Part shown: positions 48,141-56,943 of the stretch, piece after piece
How positions within the stretch are numbered: position 1 is the stretch's first letter
How the letters are laid out: each line of letters begins with the position of its first letter
Assembly: GCA_019918135.1 (NCBI GenBank)
Contig: WBZZ01005824.1
Location: 7,501 to 71,500, forward strand
From: Paulinella micropora
Taxonomy: Eukaryota > Cercozoa > Imbricatea > Euglyphida > Paulinellidae
Direction: 5' to 3'
DNA: 64,000 nt
The notes under the pieces: model-generated
Database searches by the model: none
Told to the model about the DNA's origin: nothing
What the model saw: the letters and a program-made list of their open reading frames with translations, nothing else
Translations under genes and position numbers: made by a program

Positions 48141-49346
48141 ATGCTTAGGGCCTCTGTGCCAATGACGTCAGCGGCGGAACCTTACGCCAGACTACTGCTT
48201 AGTTTGAAATTGAACGGACCCAAGTACCTCGCCGAGTTCTTGGAAGCTCGGCAGGCGCTCTTGATGAAAGTAGCCAAGAGTACTGCGCAGGATTTGCAGC
48301 AAATCCTGCGCAGCCCGGAAAAACGCAACGCAGCGTTCGGCAGGCTAACCCGTAGATTTTTTGTGATCCTCTTGTTGTGCTTCTCACTTGCAGGAGGAAT
48401 AGCCTACGTGCAGGTTGCTACTAGGAGCAACACAGAAACTTTCGGTGGTCGGCAGCCAAGCGAAGAGGACGACCACATATATGATCGGGATGCAGCAGGT
48501 AACTTGATATACGCCGAAGAAGAAATGCAATCCCTTGCCGTCCTCCGCGCGACGTTACAGCCGTCCCAGAACGCGGAACAACGAGACTTGGAGAGAAAAA
48601 AAAGAGATCAGAGCAACGTAGTGGATGACATCTGGGCTGACATATGTGAAGAACTATTACGAACCAATCCGGATGGCGCTATTGAATGGGGATGCCGAAG
48701 ACTACCAGAAGCGACACCACCAACACAGGGCCGACGGTCTAGCGCGGGACCCCCGGGTTGGGCCCCCGGGGCGGGCGTGTGCCTAGCCGACGACGGCCAG
48801 CAGTGCCTAGAGGCTCGTTGGCTGGGCCGCCCTTCGCCTCTAGGCACTGCCGGCCCCGACGACGGCATCGTAGGGGCGGACGTGTGCCTGGACGGCCGGC
48901 AGTGCTTTCCGGACGAAACTGGCAGTGGTATTAACCCAACCTATGCCGAAGACTCTGCTAAACAGGTCTTGTTGTTCGTGGGTGCCTGTATTGCACTAGC
49001 GTGCCTCCGTCGGCGCAAACGTGGTAGCAAGAAGAGCCTGGATTCTAACGGCAGCTCGCACGTCGCGCCGGCCTTCTCGACCAGGACAAGCCACCCACCC
49101 AAAAAAGAAACGCCGCGGCCGCCGCAGCGCGACGTTGGCAGCATCACGTCGAACTACAGGCTGCAATTCGGTGCTCTGTGGCTGACGCGGCCCCCTGACG
49201 ACGCGGCGGCCCAAGGCCCCGTAACCACGTGGACTCTGTCCAGCCCCGAGCACTGGCTGGCCCTAGCGGAACTCAGGCTCCGGGTACCTTACTTTCGGCT
49301 GAGTTCGGTTGCGCGTGCTTGGCTGGATGAACTGTACCTTTGCTAG
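48141..49346 (+). CDS. Two-span membrane protein with a repeated Cys motif
   Basis: 401 residues from the ATG at 48141 (an ATG at 48162 is an alternative). One hydrophobic segment near residues 75-95 (FFVILLLCFSLAGGIAYV) and another near 275-290 (VLLFVGACIALACL) bracket an external or lumenal region that contains VCLADDGQQC and VCLDGRQCF, a short Cys motif present twice. The C-terminal 110 residues are basic, then globular (FGALWLTRPP, WLALAELRLRVPYF). No family recognised; a virion membrane protein is possible. Confidence 0.5.
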   Translation: MLRASVPMTSAAEPYARLLLSLKLNGPKYLAEFLEARQALLMKVAKSTAQDLQQILRSPEKRNAAFGRLTRRFFVILLLCFSLAGGIAYVQVATRSNTETFGGRQPSEEDDHIYDRDAAGNLIYAEEEMQSLAVLRATLQPSQNAEQRDLERKKRDQSNVVDDIWADICEELLRTNPDGAIEWGCRRLPEATPPTQGRRSSAGPPGWAPGAGVCLADDGQQCLEARWLGRPSPLGTAGPDDGIVGADVCLDGRQCFPDETGSGINPTYAEDSAKQVLLFVGACIALACLRRRKRGSKKSLDSNGSSHVAPAFSTRTSHPPKKETPRPPQRDVGSITSNYRLQFGALWLTRPPDDAAAQGPVTTWTLSSPEHWLALAELRLRVPYFRLSSVARAWLDELYLC

Positions 49347-49397
49347 GGAGGGGGGAGGAGCCTAGACAGGTGTTAAGCAGTGATTTTTTAATCGGTA

Positions 49398-49414
49398 GCC
49401 CGAACTCTTCGGGC
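49398..49414. terminator. Hairpin in the convergent gap
   Basis: GCCCGAA (49398-49404) pairs exactly with TTCGGGC (49408-49414) with a 3-nt loop, about 50 bp after the membrane-protein stop and 110 bp before the end of the opposite gene. Confidence 0.5.
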
Positions 49415-49524
49415 CGAGAAATGTTTCAAAAAATAAACATGTTGAAGAGCCTTTTCGGCGGCGCGCTCACTGGGAAGTGTGCCAAAAAAACAAGTCAGCT
49501 GCGGGTGAAGAAGTTTTTGGCCAG

Positions 49525-50559
49525 TCATCGTCGCGCGGATGAGTCTTTTTTGCTCACAGGAAAGATGGAGTCTCTGTTGAGGCACAGCCTGCCACCGCAC
49601 GTGTACACTAACCGCAGCAGTTTGTCGTTGCTGTCATGGCACTGTAAATGGAGCGCTAACTCCAGCGGGAATTCTGTCGGATTGCAAATGAGGTCGGGTG
49701 TCTTGAAATTGACCGTGTGTTTAACTACCCCGTCCTTGCTCAGGTGCCTGACAACGAAACCCATCAGCCTGACCTGGCTGTGCTTGTCTTCCCCCGTGTT
49801 CAGGTTGGTACGCAACGACCGCTCTTGTCGGACGGCGGCGGCCAGGCACCTCAGCAGTACTCTAAGTTGGTGGTTGGGCCAAACCACCGCAAACGCCAGG
49901 ACGTGGCCCGACTTTTTAAATTGGACCGGGGCGGGGACCGACGTGAAGGCCAGCACGGCCGGAGTGGCATTACGCCGTCTCCGTTCACAGTGGCAGTCTG
50001 TTTTCAGTCTGTACACGACCGCAACTTGAGTGGCTTCTGTGCTCGACAGCCTGGGGTTTGTTCGTTTGAGCCCTAGCCAGAGCACGGCAGGGTCCGCGGT
50101 GCGGTAGGCGGGCGCTAACGTCTCTACGATCTCCAGCACCTCATCTACCCAATCCTCTGGTCGAAGTTGGTTCCAGAACTGTCCTACATGTCCGAATTCT
50201 TGCACCACCGTGTGCCCCATTTGTTTGAACAGGCTGTAATCGTTGACTTGCGCGGCGTGCGGGCAGTGTTTCAAGGGCAGGGCCTGCTGGATTAGCTGGA
50301 ACGAAATCGGCGGCGCTTGCTTGGCCTCGAGCAAACATCTGCTTAGCCAATCCAGCGCGCTCAGCGGCAGGTTCGTCAGGTTGATGTACCAGTACTGGTC
50401 GTGCCCGAGGAGCCAGGGACTCTCCCGCGGGCTACCTCTGTCGCCTGTATCGTGGCCAGCGCCTGTTGGTACTTGCACCACCGGACCGAGGCCATGCGTG
50501 ACCTGCTTAGCGACTTTTTGGACTTTGGCTAGCACGTCTTTCTGGACTTTGGCTAGCAT
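49525..50559 (-). CDS. Unknown 344-residue protein
   Basis: ATG at 50559. The N-terminus repeats a heptad-like unit (MLAKVQKDVLAKVQKVAKQ). The middle has WYINLTNLPLSALDWLSRCL and GQFWNQLRPEDWVDEVLEIV; the second half is beta-rich (ATQVAVVYRLKTDC, HVLAFAVVWPNHQLRVLLRC, VRLMGFVVRHLS). No motif recognised. It could be a structural protein by elimination, but nothing shows it. Confidence 0.5.
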   Translation of the reverse strand: MLAKVQKDVLAKVQKVAKQVTHGLGPVVQVPTGAGHDTGDRGSPRESPWLLGHDQYWYINLTNLPLSALDWLSRCLLEAKQAPPISFQLIQQALPLKHCPHAAQVNDYSLFKQMGHTVVQEFGHVGQFWNQLRPEDWVDEVLEIVETLAPAYRTADPAVLWLGLKRTNPRLSSTEATQVAVVYRLKTDCHCERRRRNATPAVLAFTSVPAPVQFKKSGHVLAFAVVWPNHQLRVLLRCLAAAVRQERSLRTNLNTGEDKHSQVRLMGFVVRHLSKDGVVKHTVNFKTPDLICNPTEFPLELALHLQCHDSNDKLLRLVYTCGGRLCLNRDSIFPVSKKDSSARR

Positions 50560-50881
50560 GTCTTTTATTTAGCAAGGGTTCCAAAATATCGTTCTGCACC
50601 GCGCCCTCCCCCCTCCCCGCCGTTTCTTTCTCTCTCTCTCTCCTTCCCCCCCCCCTGCCTTGTACTACCGACAAACGGACTTTTTTTTTACAGTGTGGGG
50701 AGGGGGGTGAGCGACACCTTTCTTAATCGAACAAAAAAAGGAAGGTGCAGCCCCTCTTCTTTTTGGTTTTGCGTGCCCAACGATTGAAAACAAGACGAGA
50801 AAAAAAAAGAGGGCACAGACAACAATAGCGAAGCCTTGTTTTTGGGGGGCTAGCTCCTGCGGCACGCGCCCCCCCCCCCAG
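50560..50881. other. Divergent spacer
   Basis: 322 bp with CT-rich sequence (50620-50655), a short C run near 50869-50879 and A-rich stretches (50730-50805). No gene seen. Confidence 0.6.
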
Positions 50882-51478
50882 ATGGTGCCGTGCGCGCTGC
50901 TACTGCTGCTGCTACTGCTGCTCTTGTGCCAACCAGCCCAGAGCGAGCTGCGCACGTTCTACGCGCCCAACTCGACGCGCGTGGTCGTGTACAGCGCCTT
51001 GCTGCCCAAACGGGCAGTGCAATTGTTCGTGAACCGCGCCGTCGCGCTGGCCCGGGATGAGCCTGTCGCGCTGAGCGCCGTGGTCGTCGCCAGGGCAGCC
51101 AATGGCGTGCTTGTCGAGCACCCGTTGCGTGCGCACAGGCTCATCGGCGCCAGGCGGCCCCTGGTTGCGCTGCCACTTAAAACCAAAGCCCTGGACATTG
51201 TAATCCTGTGCTACCCGCAACAGAACAGCGGCCGGACGGCGTGCGGGCGCCTCGACACAGACATTAGCGTCAGCTGCAGGTACCAGGACGTGTGGGCCTG
51301 GTCCCTGGCCGTGAACGCCGCGTCGTGGCTGCTGGGCGCGGGCGTGCCCTTGGCCGCGCACGCTACGGGCAGGCCGCGGCGGAAGTCCGTGGGCGCCGCC
51401 GTAGCAGTGTCGTGGCTTCTGTACCTTGGCGTGGCACTGCCGCTGTCGGCCGCGGCCCACCATTGCTTGCTGGACTAG
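50882..51478 (+). CDS. Small membrane protein with signal peptide
   Basis: 198 residues from the ATG at 50882. MVPCALLLLLLLLLLCQPAQ is a signal peptide. The ectodomain (about 22-135) contains an NST sequon and paired Cys (ILCYP..., ACGRL, SCRYQ). Two hydrophobic segments follow (WAWSLAVNAASWLLGAGVPL, AVAVSWLLYLGVALPLSAA). The layout resembles the 43288-44082 protein: signal peptide, ectodomain, two membrane spans near the C-terminus. Confidence 0.5.
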   Translation: MVPCALLLLLLLLLLCQPAQSELRTFYAPNSTRVVVYSALLPKRAVQLFVNRAVALARDEPVALSAVVVARAANGVLVEHPLRAHRLIGARRPLVALPLKTKALDIVILCYPQQNSGRTACGRLDTDISVSCRYQDVWAWSLAVNAASWLLGAGVPLAAHATGRPRRKSVGAAVAVSWLLYLGVALPLSAAAHHCLLD

Positions 51479-51485
51479 GCCCCCA

Positions 51486-51516
51486 CCCCTTGGTGCAATG
51501 GTGCGCCAAGGCGGGG
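51486..51516. terminator. Hairpin in the convergent gap
   Basis: CCTTGG (51488-51493) pairs with CCAAGG (51506-51511), extended by flanking C and G residues, between two convergent genes; a poly-G run of about 17 follows. Confidence 0.45.
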
Positions 51517-51606
51517 GGGGGGGGGGGGCAGTTTCCGGAAATGCACAGCAGGTTTTTTATTAAACACGTTTTCTACGCACCGGGAAACACACAAATCGCG
51601 TGTCGC

Positions 51607-54600
51607 TCACGGATCAAAGAAATCCAGGAAATCGTTGTTGGCCGGGCCAAGAGATTCTCCGTCGTTTTCTAGCTCGCCGAAAATAGACGGCGATGGTGGC
51701 AGCAGAGGCTGCAGACCGCTTAGAATGGTGCCTTCATCAAAATCCCCGAACAGAGGCGTGTGCCCAGGCGGTTGTTCATACCAAGAATCTACCGACAGAG
51801 CATCATCGTCATCATCGCGCAGGAACAACGGCGGCACCGGGGGGTCGGCCGGAGAAACGTCGGCGATCTGGCCGACCCTCTGCTTCTTCGGGGGTGAGAG
51901 CATCCCGATCGCCGGCACGCGACTTAGCAACACGTCGTCATCCTCCTCCATTCCCGGAGATTGGTAGCCCGTCACGGCACGAGTGTCTGCGGGCCTGTCT
52001 GGTTCCCACCTAACTGTGTAGGTCGGTCTGTCCACTGCCCGCCACTCGGGCCGGAGCACCAGTTGTGTGATCGTGTACACGAACAGACAGGCCTCCAGCA
52101 GCTCCGTCAGTTGGTTCAGGTCGTGCAGTTGGTTCGAAAGAAAACGCTCGCCAGAGTTCTGGAACAGGTTATCGAGCCCCGGGCTCAGTCCCTCTACCTT
52201 GATATCGGTCGCAAACGGCGGGAACGTGATGCTGGTGAGGGCCTCGTTCCTCACGATTTGTTGCATGATGAGCGCCAGCTGTTGCTGGTTCTGGCGGCGC
52301 TCGTGCTGGTCTGGCAGCGTAGATTGGAAGGTTACAGACTTGGTGGTTGCAGTCACAGAGATCACCTCCGACTGTAGGCCCTCTCGGTACGCTTGGTCCC
52401 AGCTCGACACCCTTGCGGCCAGCTGCAAGACGGGCGCCCTGTTGTGCACACGGCTGGCTTGCAGGCACCGGAGCACTCCGTTGGCACAGCCCTCCCAATC
52501 CTGCACCGACAGGAGTTTGTTGAACAGCAGCCACAGCGACGCGAGTGAGAAGGGCTCCTTCCGGGCCAGCGTGCAGGCGCGCTGCCGGGTAACTCCGGGC
52601 GCTTGTGCCAGGCCCCGCTCGAGGAACGCCGCGCACAGGCCGGCCTGCACATCCCCGGCAGTGATGTCCGGGAGCCCGACGGCCCCGAAAGAATCGAGCG
52701 AGCTGAGCAGTTCCCGCTGCATATCCGCGGGCAGCCAAGCTTTCTGCAACACTTGTTTCTTCATTTCCCTGACCTTTTCTGCGTTCCACGCCGTGTCCGC
52801 GTGGATGTTGAGCAGGGACAGGACCAAGAGCACGCCCCGTGGCCTCGGCCGCCAGGAACTCTTTGCGACGTAGCTCCGCAGCTTCTCGAGGCTCGTGGCC
52901 AGGGCCCGGTACAGACCAATGACCAGGAGCAGGGGCTCCCAGCGCGGAGAACCTGGGTGTTGCTGCGCCGGAAGAACGGTGGTGGACCCCACCGCCATCG
53001 AGAGCAGGGAGATCTTCCTCTTGCACAGCCACAGCCAGCCGGCCAAGGCAATAGCGGCCTTGAAGCCGGCGGCTGGTTCGTAGTACTTGCTTCCTGCAAA
53101 TAAGAGCTGTAGGTCGGCGGCCTCCCCGCGCTCGTAGCTGCTCGCCGAAAGCACGGCCTCCGGCAGGCGCTTCTCGATGAGTTCCTGTGCGTGTGCTCCC
53201 TTGTTGTCAGGGACGTTGTATTCGGTCCTGACCCAGTCTGCCAAGGCCTTGTATTTCCCACCCGCCAGGTCTTCTACGACTGGCAGCCCGACCTGGAGCG
53301 CGGCAAACGTGCACAAGTCGTGCAATTCCTGGGGCTCCAGCCTGATCTTGAGCCGCAGGGCGGCCAGGCCCCCCGCGCCAAGCGAGGCCGCTAGCTCGTA
53401 CGGGTACTCGTTAGCCCACAGCGCCGAACCGCCCGTAGGCTCCAGCCTGCGCTTTTTCTCCTGGACCCCCCGCCGCAGAACGTCGTCCGTCGGAAGACGC
53501 GGCGGGGCGGACATGGAGGCCGGCCAAGCGACTTTGTTCGTCGGCGCGGGCCGCCGCGTCTTCGGTTTCCAGGCCTGCCACTTAACTCTGAGGTGCGATC
53601 TGTTCGATCCCAGCAGACCCCGATGTTTAGAGAGGAGTTTAGTGACTAGCACAAAGAGAAAAAGACAAGTCTCTGCTATCTCCAGCAGTAAGGCCGGTGA
53701 CAAAACTTGCCAGCGAGCACTTCTGTTAAAAGCGCGCTTAGACAGCTCGGCCAGCCCCGCGAGAAATTCCTTGTCCGTCACGGGCCAGGCGGGCGACAAC
53801 ACTAGGCAGGCGGGAAATTCCTCTTGGATGATCTCTTGCATCGATTGCGCGATTTCTGTCTGGTTTAGTGTTGGCTTTTTCAGCAGCTCATAATGGGGAC
53901 CGTAGCTCAGTCCAAAGAACATGGTTCCATTGATCGGACGTAAATACGCCCACACCGGCACCCCCTTATGCTGCTTGAAAACCTTCGCCACTACATCTTG
54001 CCAAGTATCTGTGCCCCGGATGGTTTGCAAAAGGTTGGTGGCCTGGCTGGTGGGGTATTCTTTGATAGCTGTGAGCACGCGGTTAGCGCTTTGTGTCCAT
54101 TGTTTCTGAATTTGACTGTTGCGAGAACTGATGGTGAACCAAATCGACTGTAGAGAGAACGGCTGGTCATTGACGAATTCTGAAGCTTGTGCCTCGATCG
54201 TCTCAACGACCGCGCGGTAGTCTCGCGGGAGAAGCGGTCGGGTAGTAGGCCCGGAGGAGGCCGACGAAATCAACTTAGGCGTGCGATCGCGATCCGGTTT
54301 CGGAGACTGCCACAAAACACTGAGGTTTGGTCTGTTGGTCAGCACATGTTTAGGGTAAAAGAGGAAATTAGCGGCGACCGCGTAGATAAAAAAACAAACC
54401 TCTGCTATCTCCAGCAGCAAAGCCGGCGTCAGAACGGTCGGGCGGGCGTTGTCAGACAGTTGGGCAAGCCCTGCGAGGAATTTTTGGTCCTTCACGGGCC
54501 AGGCGTCCGGCAACGCTAGGCAGGCGGGCGCGTCCTTTTGGATGATCTCTTGGATCCAGTGCGCAATTTCTGTCTGGCTTACCGTTGGCTCTTTTAGCTT

Positions 54601-54951
54601 GAAATCGGGACTGTAGGTCAGCCCGAAGAATATGGTTTGATTCATACGATTAGGTTTGATATGCAAATACCCCCAGGGCACTTGCTTGCTTCTTGTGAAA
54701 ATCTTCGTCTTTACCTCGTCCCAGGTCCTCGAAGCCCGCACAACTTTCAGGATGCCAGTTTCCTGTGCATTGTTTTTTATGGCCTTGAGCACGCGGTTAG
54801 CGCTGAATTTCCAGCTACTCTGCAGTTCACTAGGGTGGCGGAACAAGGCCCACAGCGACTGTAGAGAAAACGGCTGTCCATTGACGAGCTCTTCAGCTTT
54901 TGCGTTGATCGTTTCAACGACCGACGCCGGAGCAGACGCCGCCTTAGGCAT
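51607..54951 (-). CDS. 1114-residue modular protein (B-B-A-B architecture)
   Basis: ATG at 54951. Module B occurs three times: about residues 10-225, 245-470 and 790-1010. Each copy starts with (P)FSLxSLWxLF, continues with a W...ANxVLxAI helix, has a central strand (FFGLTYSP or ITFPPF) and EIIQ/QIV, then a hydrophobic helix (LLLEIAEVCFFIYAVAANFL) and ends with a strand like LSVLWQS or YTVRWEP. Module A, about 515-790, starts LWANEYPYEL and has FAALQVGLPVVED. The last 100 residues are acidic and Pro-rich. The neighbouring 470-residue protein is A-B. I do not recognise the fold. Size and repetition suit a structural or scaffold protein, but no function can be assigned. Confidence 0.6.
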   Translation of the reverse strand: MPKAASAPASVVETINAKAEELVNGQPFSLQSLWALFRHPSELQSSWKFSANRVLKAIKNNAQETGILKVVRASRTWDEVKTKIFTRSKQVPWGYLHIKPNRMNQTIFFGLTYSPDFKLKEPTVSQTEIAHWIQEIIQKDAPACLALPDAWPVKDQKFLAGLAQLSDNARPTVLTPALLLEIAEVCFFIYAVAANFLFYPKHVLTNRPNLSVLWQSPKPDRDRTPKLISSASSGPTTRPLLPRDYRAVVETIEAQASEFVNDQPFSLQSIWFTISSRNSQIQKQWTQSANRVLTAIKEYPTSQATNLLQTIRGTDTWQDVVAKVFKQHKGVPVWAYLRPINGTMFFGLSYGPHYELLKKPTLNQTEIAQSMQEIIQEEFPACLVLSPAWPVTDKEFLAGLAELSKRAFNRSARWQVLSPALLLEIAETCLFLFVLVTKLLSKHRGLLGSNRSHLRVKWQAWKPKTRRPAPTNKVAWPASMSAPPRLPTDDVLRRGVQEKKRRLEPTGGSALWANEYPYELAASLGAGGLAALRLKIRLEPQELHDLCTFAALQVGLPVVEDLAGGKYKALADWVRTEYNVPDNKGAHAQELIEKRLPEAVLSASSYERGEAADLQLLFAGSKYYEPAAGFKAAIALAGWLWLCKRKISLLSMAVGSTTVLPAQQHPGSPRWEPLLLVIGLYRALATSLEKLRSYVAKSSWRPRPRGVLLVLSLLNIHADTAWNAEKVREMKKQVLQKAWLPADMQRELLSSLDSFGAVGLPDITAGDVQAGLCAAFLERGLAQAPGVTRQRACTLARKEPFSLASLWLLFNKLLSVQDWEGCANGVLRCLQASRVHNRAPVLQLAARVSSWDQAYREGLQSEVISVTATTKSVTFQSTLPDQHERRQNQQQLALIMQQIVRNEALTSITFPPFATDIKVEGLSPGLDNLFQNSGERFLSNQLHDLNQLTELLEACLFVYTITQLVLRPEWRAVDRPTYTVRWEPDRPADTRAVTGYQSPGMEEDDDVLLSRVPAIGMLSPPKKQRVGQIADVSPADPPVPPLFLRDDDDDALSVDSWYEQPPGHTPLFGDFDEGTILSGLQPLLPPSPSIFGELENDGESLGPANNDFLDFFDP

Positions 54952-56356
54952 GGGGAGCCTGGTCCATCGTATTGTGTAACCTGGGCTGCTGAAGTTGTGC
55001 CAGGCGCCACAGCTTGACGATGGAATAGATGAACATGCAATCCTCCTTTACCTCCAAGATGGCGGGGGCTGAGAGCTCATGCATTTCGCCCGGGGCGGGC
55101 CCGCGGCCGGGGCTTTCGAACAGGTTATCGAGCCCCGTGCTTTTTGTGCCGACCGAATTGAAAGGCGGGAACACGGGGCTGTCCAGCCTCTCCCCTCGTA
55201 CGATCTGCTGCATCATGCCCTCGATCTTTTTTTGGCTCTTGTTCAACTCGGCAGCTCCTTCTTGCGCCGAGGCAAAGGCGATTTGTAGCAAGCCGCTGTC
55301 GTCACGGTTACACAACACAAGCCCTTCCTGGCCAGCGTGGGCATAAAGCTCCTCCCAGCCCGAGAATTGCTGGTCGCCCATCCACGATTCCATGCCGCCG
55401 TCCTGCAGGACGGTGAGCACCTTGTCCGCGCAAGATATCCAGTCCGGCACCGACAAGAGCTTGTTGAACAGCAGCCACAGCGACACGACCGAGAAAGGCT
55501 CCCGCTGCGCGATCGACATTGCGTGCTGCTCGGTCAGCGCGGGCACTTGGGGCTGGCTCCGCCGGAGAAACCACGCGCACAGCCCCGCTTGTACGTCGTG
55601 AGCGGCGGCAATGCGCACGGTGGCGCCACCCCGCAACGAACGAAGCAAGCGGACAAGCGCTTTTCGTAGCGTCTCTTTAGTGTCGGCGGGCAGCCTGCCC
55701 TTGTGCACTTTGGAGGATAATGACAAGACGTCGTTCCACTCCACCTCGGTAAAGGGGCCTAGCAGGGACACGAGCAGGAACAGGCTGTACCGCTCCTCTG
55801 TTACGCCGGCCTGGTTGCTGGCTTCTACATAATTCGCCAGGCTTTCGGTGCTCCTGCCGAGGGGTTGGTACAGGTAGACAACCACGAGCAGGGATTCGTC
55901 CAACCAGCCGGGTTCACTCTCGCTTGCGGGGGGCAGCACCGCTTCCGACGAGAACAGAGCTATGTGATTTGCGATCCAGAGCCAGCCGGCCACGGCGATC
56001 GCACGCCTAAAGCCTTCGTTCTCTGCAACCTCCTGCTTCGCGAACTGGCTCCCGCTCAGCACGACTTCAGGCAACTTGGTTTCGATCAGCTCGGTTAGGT
56101 TCCCGTGCCTGTAGCATCTTTCCCGTTGGTAAATCTTTTGGACCCACTTTACGAATTTCGTAAAGTGGTTAGAGCTACTTATGACCGGCAGGCCAACCTG
56201 CAGCGCGGCGTCGATGCACATGTCCTGTAAATCCCCGGGCCGCAGCTCGACCTTGAGCCGGGCCGATCGCGTAACTCGTTTGTCGTCCAGGCACGCCGCA
56301 AATCCGTACGGGTATTCGTTGGCATACAGCGTCCCCTTGCCGGCGGGCTTCAACAT
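54944..56356 (-). CDS. 470-residue paralogue (A-B architecture)
   Basis: ATG at 56356; its end overlaps the start of the 1114-residue gene by 8 bp, so the two are probably co-expressed. Module A: LYANEYPYGFAACL, ELRPGDLQDMC, AALQVGLPVI. Module B: REPFSVVSLWLLFNKLLSVPDW, FPPFNSVGTKSTGLDNLF, IYSIVKLWRLAQ. Each has a close counterpart in the C-terminal half of its neighbour (KEPFSLASLWLLFNKLLSVQ; FPPFATDIKVEGL..GLDNLF). The pair arose by tandem duplication followed by extra copying of module B. Confidence 0.6.
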   Translation of the reverse strand: MLKPAGKGTLYANEYPYGFAACLDDKRVTRSARLKVELRPGDLQDMCIDAALQVGLPVISSSNHFTKFVKWVQKIYQRERCYRHGNLTELIETKLPEVVLSGSQFAKQEVAENEGFRRAIAVAGWLWIANHIALFSSEAVLPPASESEPGWLDESLLVVVYLYQPLGRSTESLANYVEASNQAGVTEERYSLFLLVSLLGPFTEVEWNDVLSLSSKVHKGRLPADTKETLRKALVRLLRSLRGGATVRIAAAHDVQAGLCAWFLRRSQPQVPALTEQHAMSIAQREPFSVVSLWLLFNKLLSVPDWISCADKVLTVLQDGGMESWMGDQQFSGWEELYAHAGQEGLVLCNRDDSGLLQIAFASAQEGAAELNKSQKKIEGMMQQIVRGERLDSPVFPPFNSVGTKSTGLDNLFESPGRGPAPGEMHELSAPAILEVKEDCMFIYSIVKLWRLAQLQQPRLHNTMDQAPHA

Positions 56357-56943
56357 ATGTCCTCCCTTGTGTGTTTTTAAGAATATATATCACTTACTGG
56401 AGAACAAAAAGATTGGTGTGCAAGGCAAGGGGGGGGGGGGGGGGGGGAGCGTGCGCAGGCGGGAAAAAGTCTTGAGCGCTCCCTTTTTGGGCCAGTGTTG
56501 GGAGAATAGTTATTAACCGCCCGCCCCCCAGACCGTATGCAAGGCCCCCCCCCGAAAAGACAGAAAGTGCTGAACGTGTCCGAGGCGGGGCATTCAGAGC
56601 TTTCTGCACACCAAAATTGCCTGATCACGTGGCGGAAGTGCTGTCCTTCTTTTTGTCCTAGCGTTTCCGCATTTAAGTAACGTGCGCCGGGGCACAGCTT
56701 TCTTTCGTCCGTGCAAAAAAAAAGAAAGAGCAGGGTGTCCGATTTACTGCCAAAAAAGTTTTTTATTATTAAATAGCCACATGCCTTAATATCGCTCTTT
56801 CGGCCAATTCCGCCGGCACTCTCTTTTTTTTGGGGGGGGGGGGGGGTTCTGGGTTTTTTGAGCAAACGGCGGCGAACAGACTGGTTCGCACAAGGCCTTT
56901 TTTTTTGTTTGCAGTCTTTTTTTTTGTTGGGCTCTCTCCTTTT
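56357..56943. other. Spacer with poly-G tracts
   Basis: About 590 bp between tandem minus-strand genes, with poly-G at about 56430-56447 and 56832-56846, several T/A runs and a hairpin at 56872-56889. No convincing gene. Confidence 0.65.
56872..56889 (-). terminator. Hairpin after the right-end gene
   Basis: GCGAAC (56872-56877) and GTTCGC (56884-56889) pair exactly with a 6-nt loop, about 55 bp beyond the end of the minus-strand coding region. Confidence 0.45.

Noticed and set aside
51607-54951. Major capsid protein
   Set aside because: The modular A/B architecture and hydrophobic helices show no double jelly-roll or HK97-like pattern that I can recognise by eye; kept as unknown.
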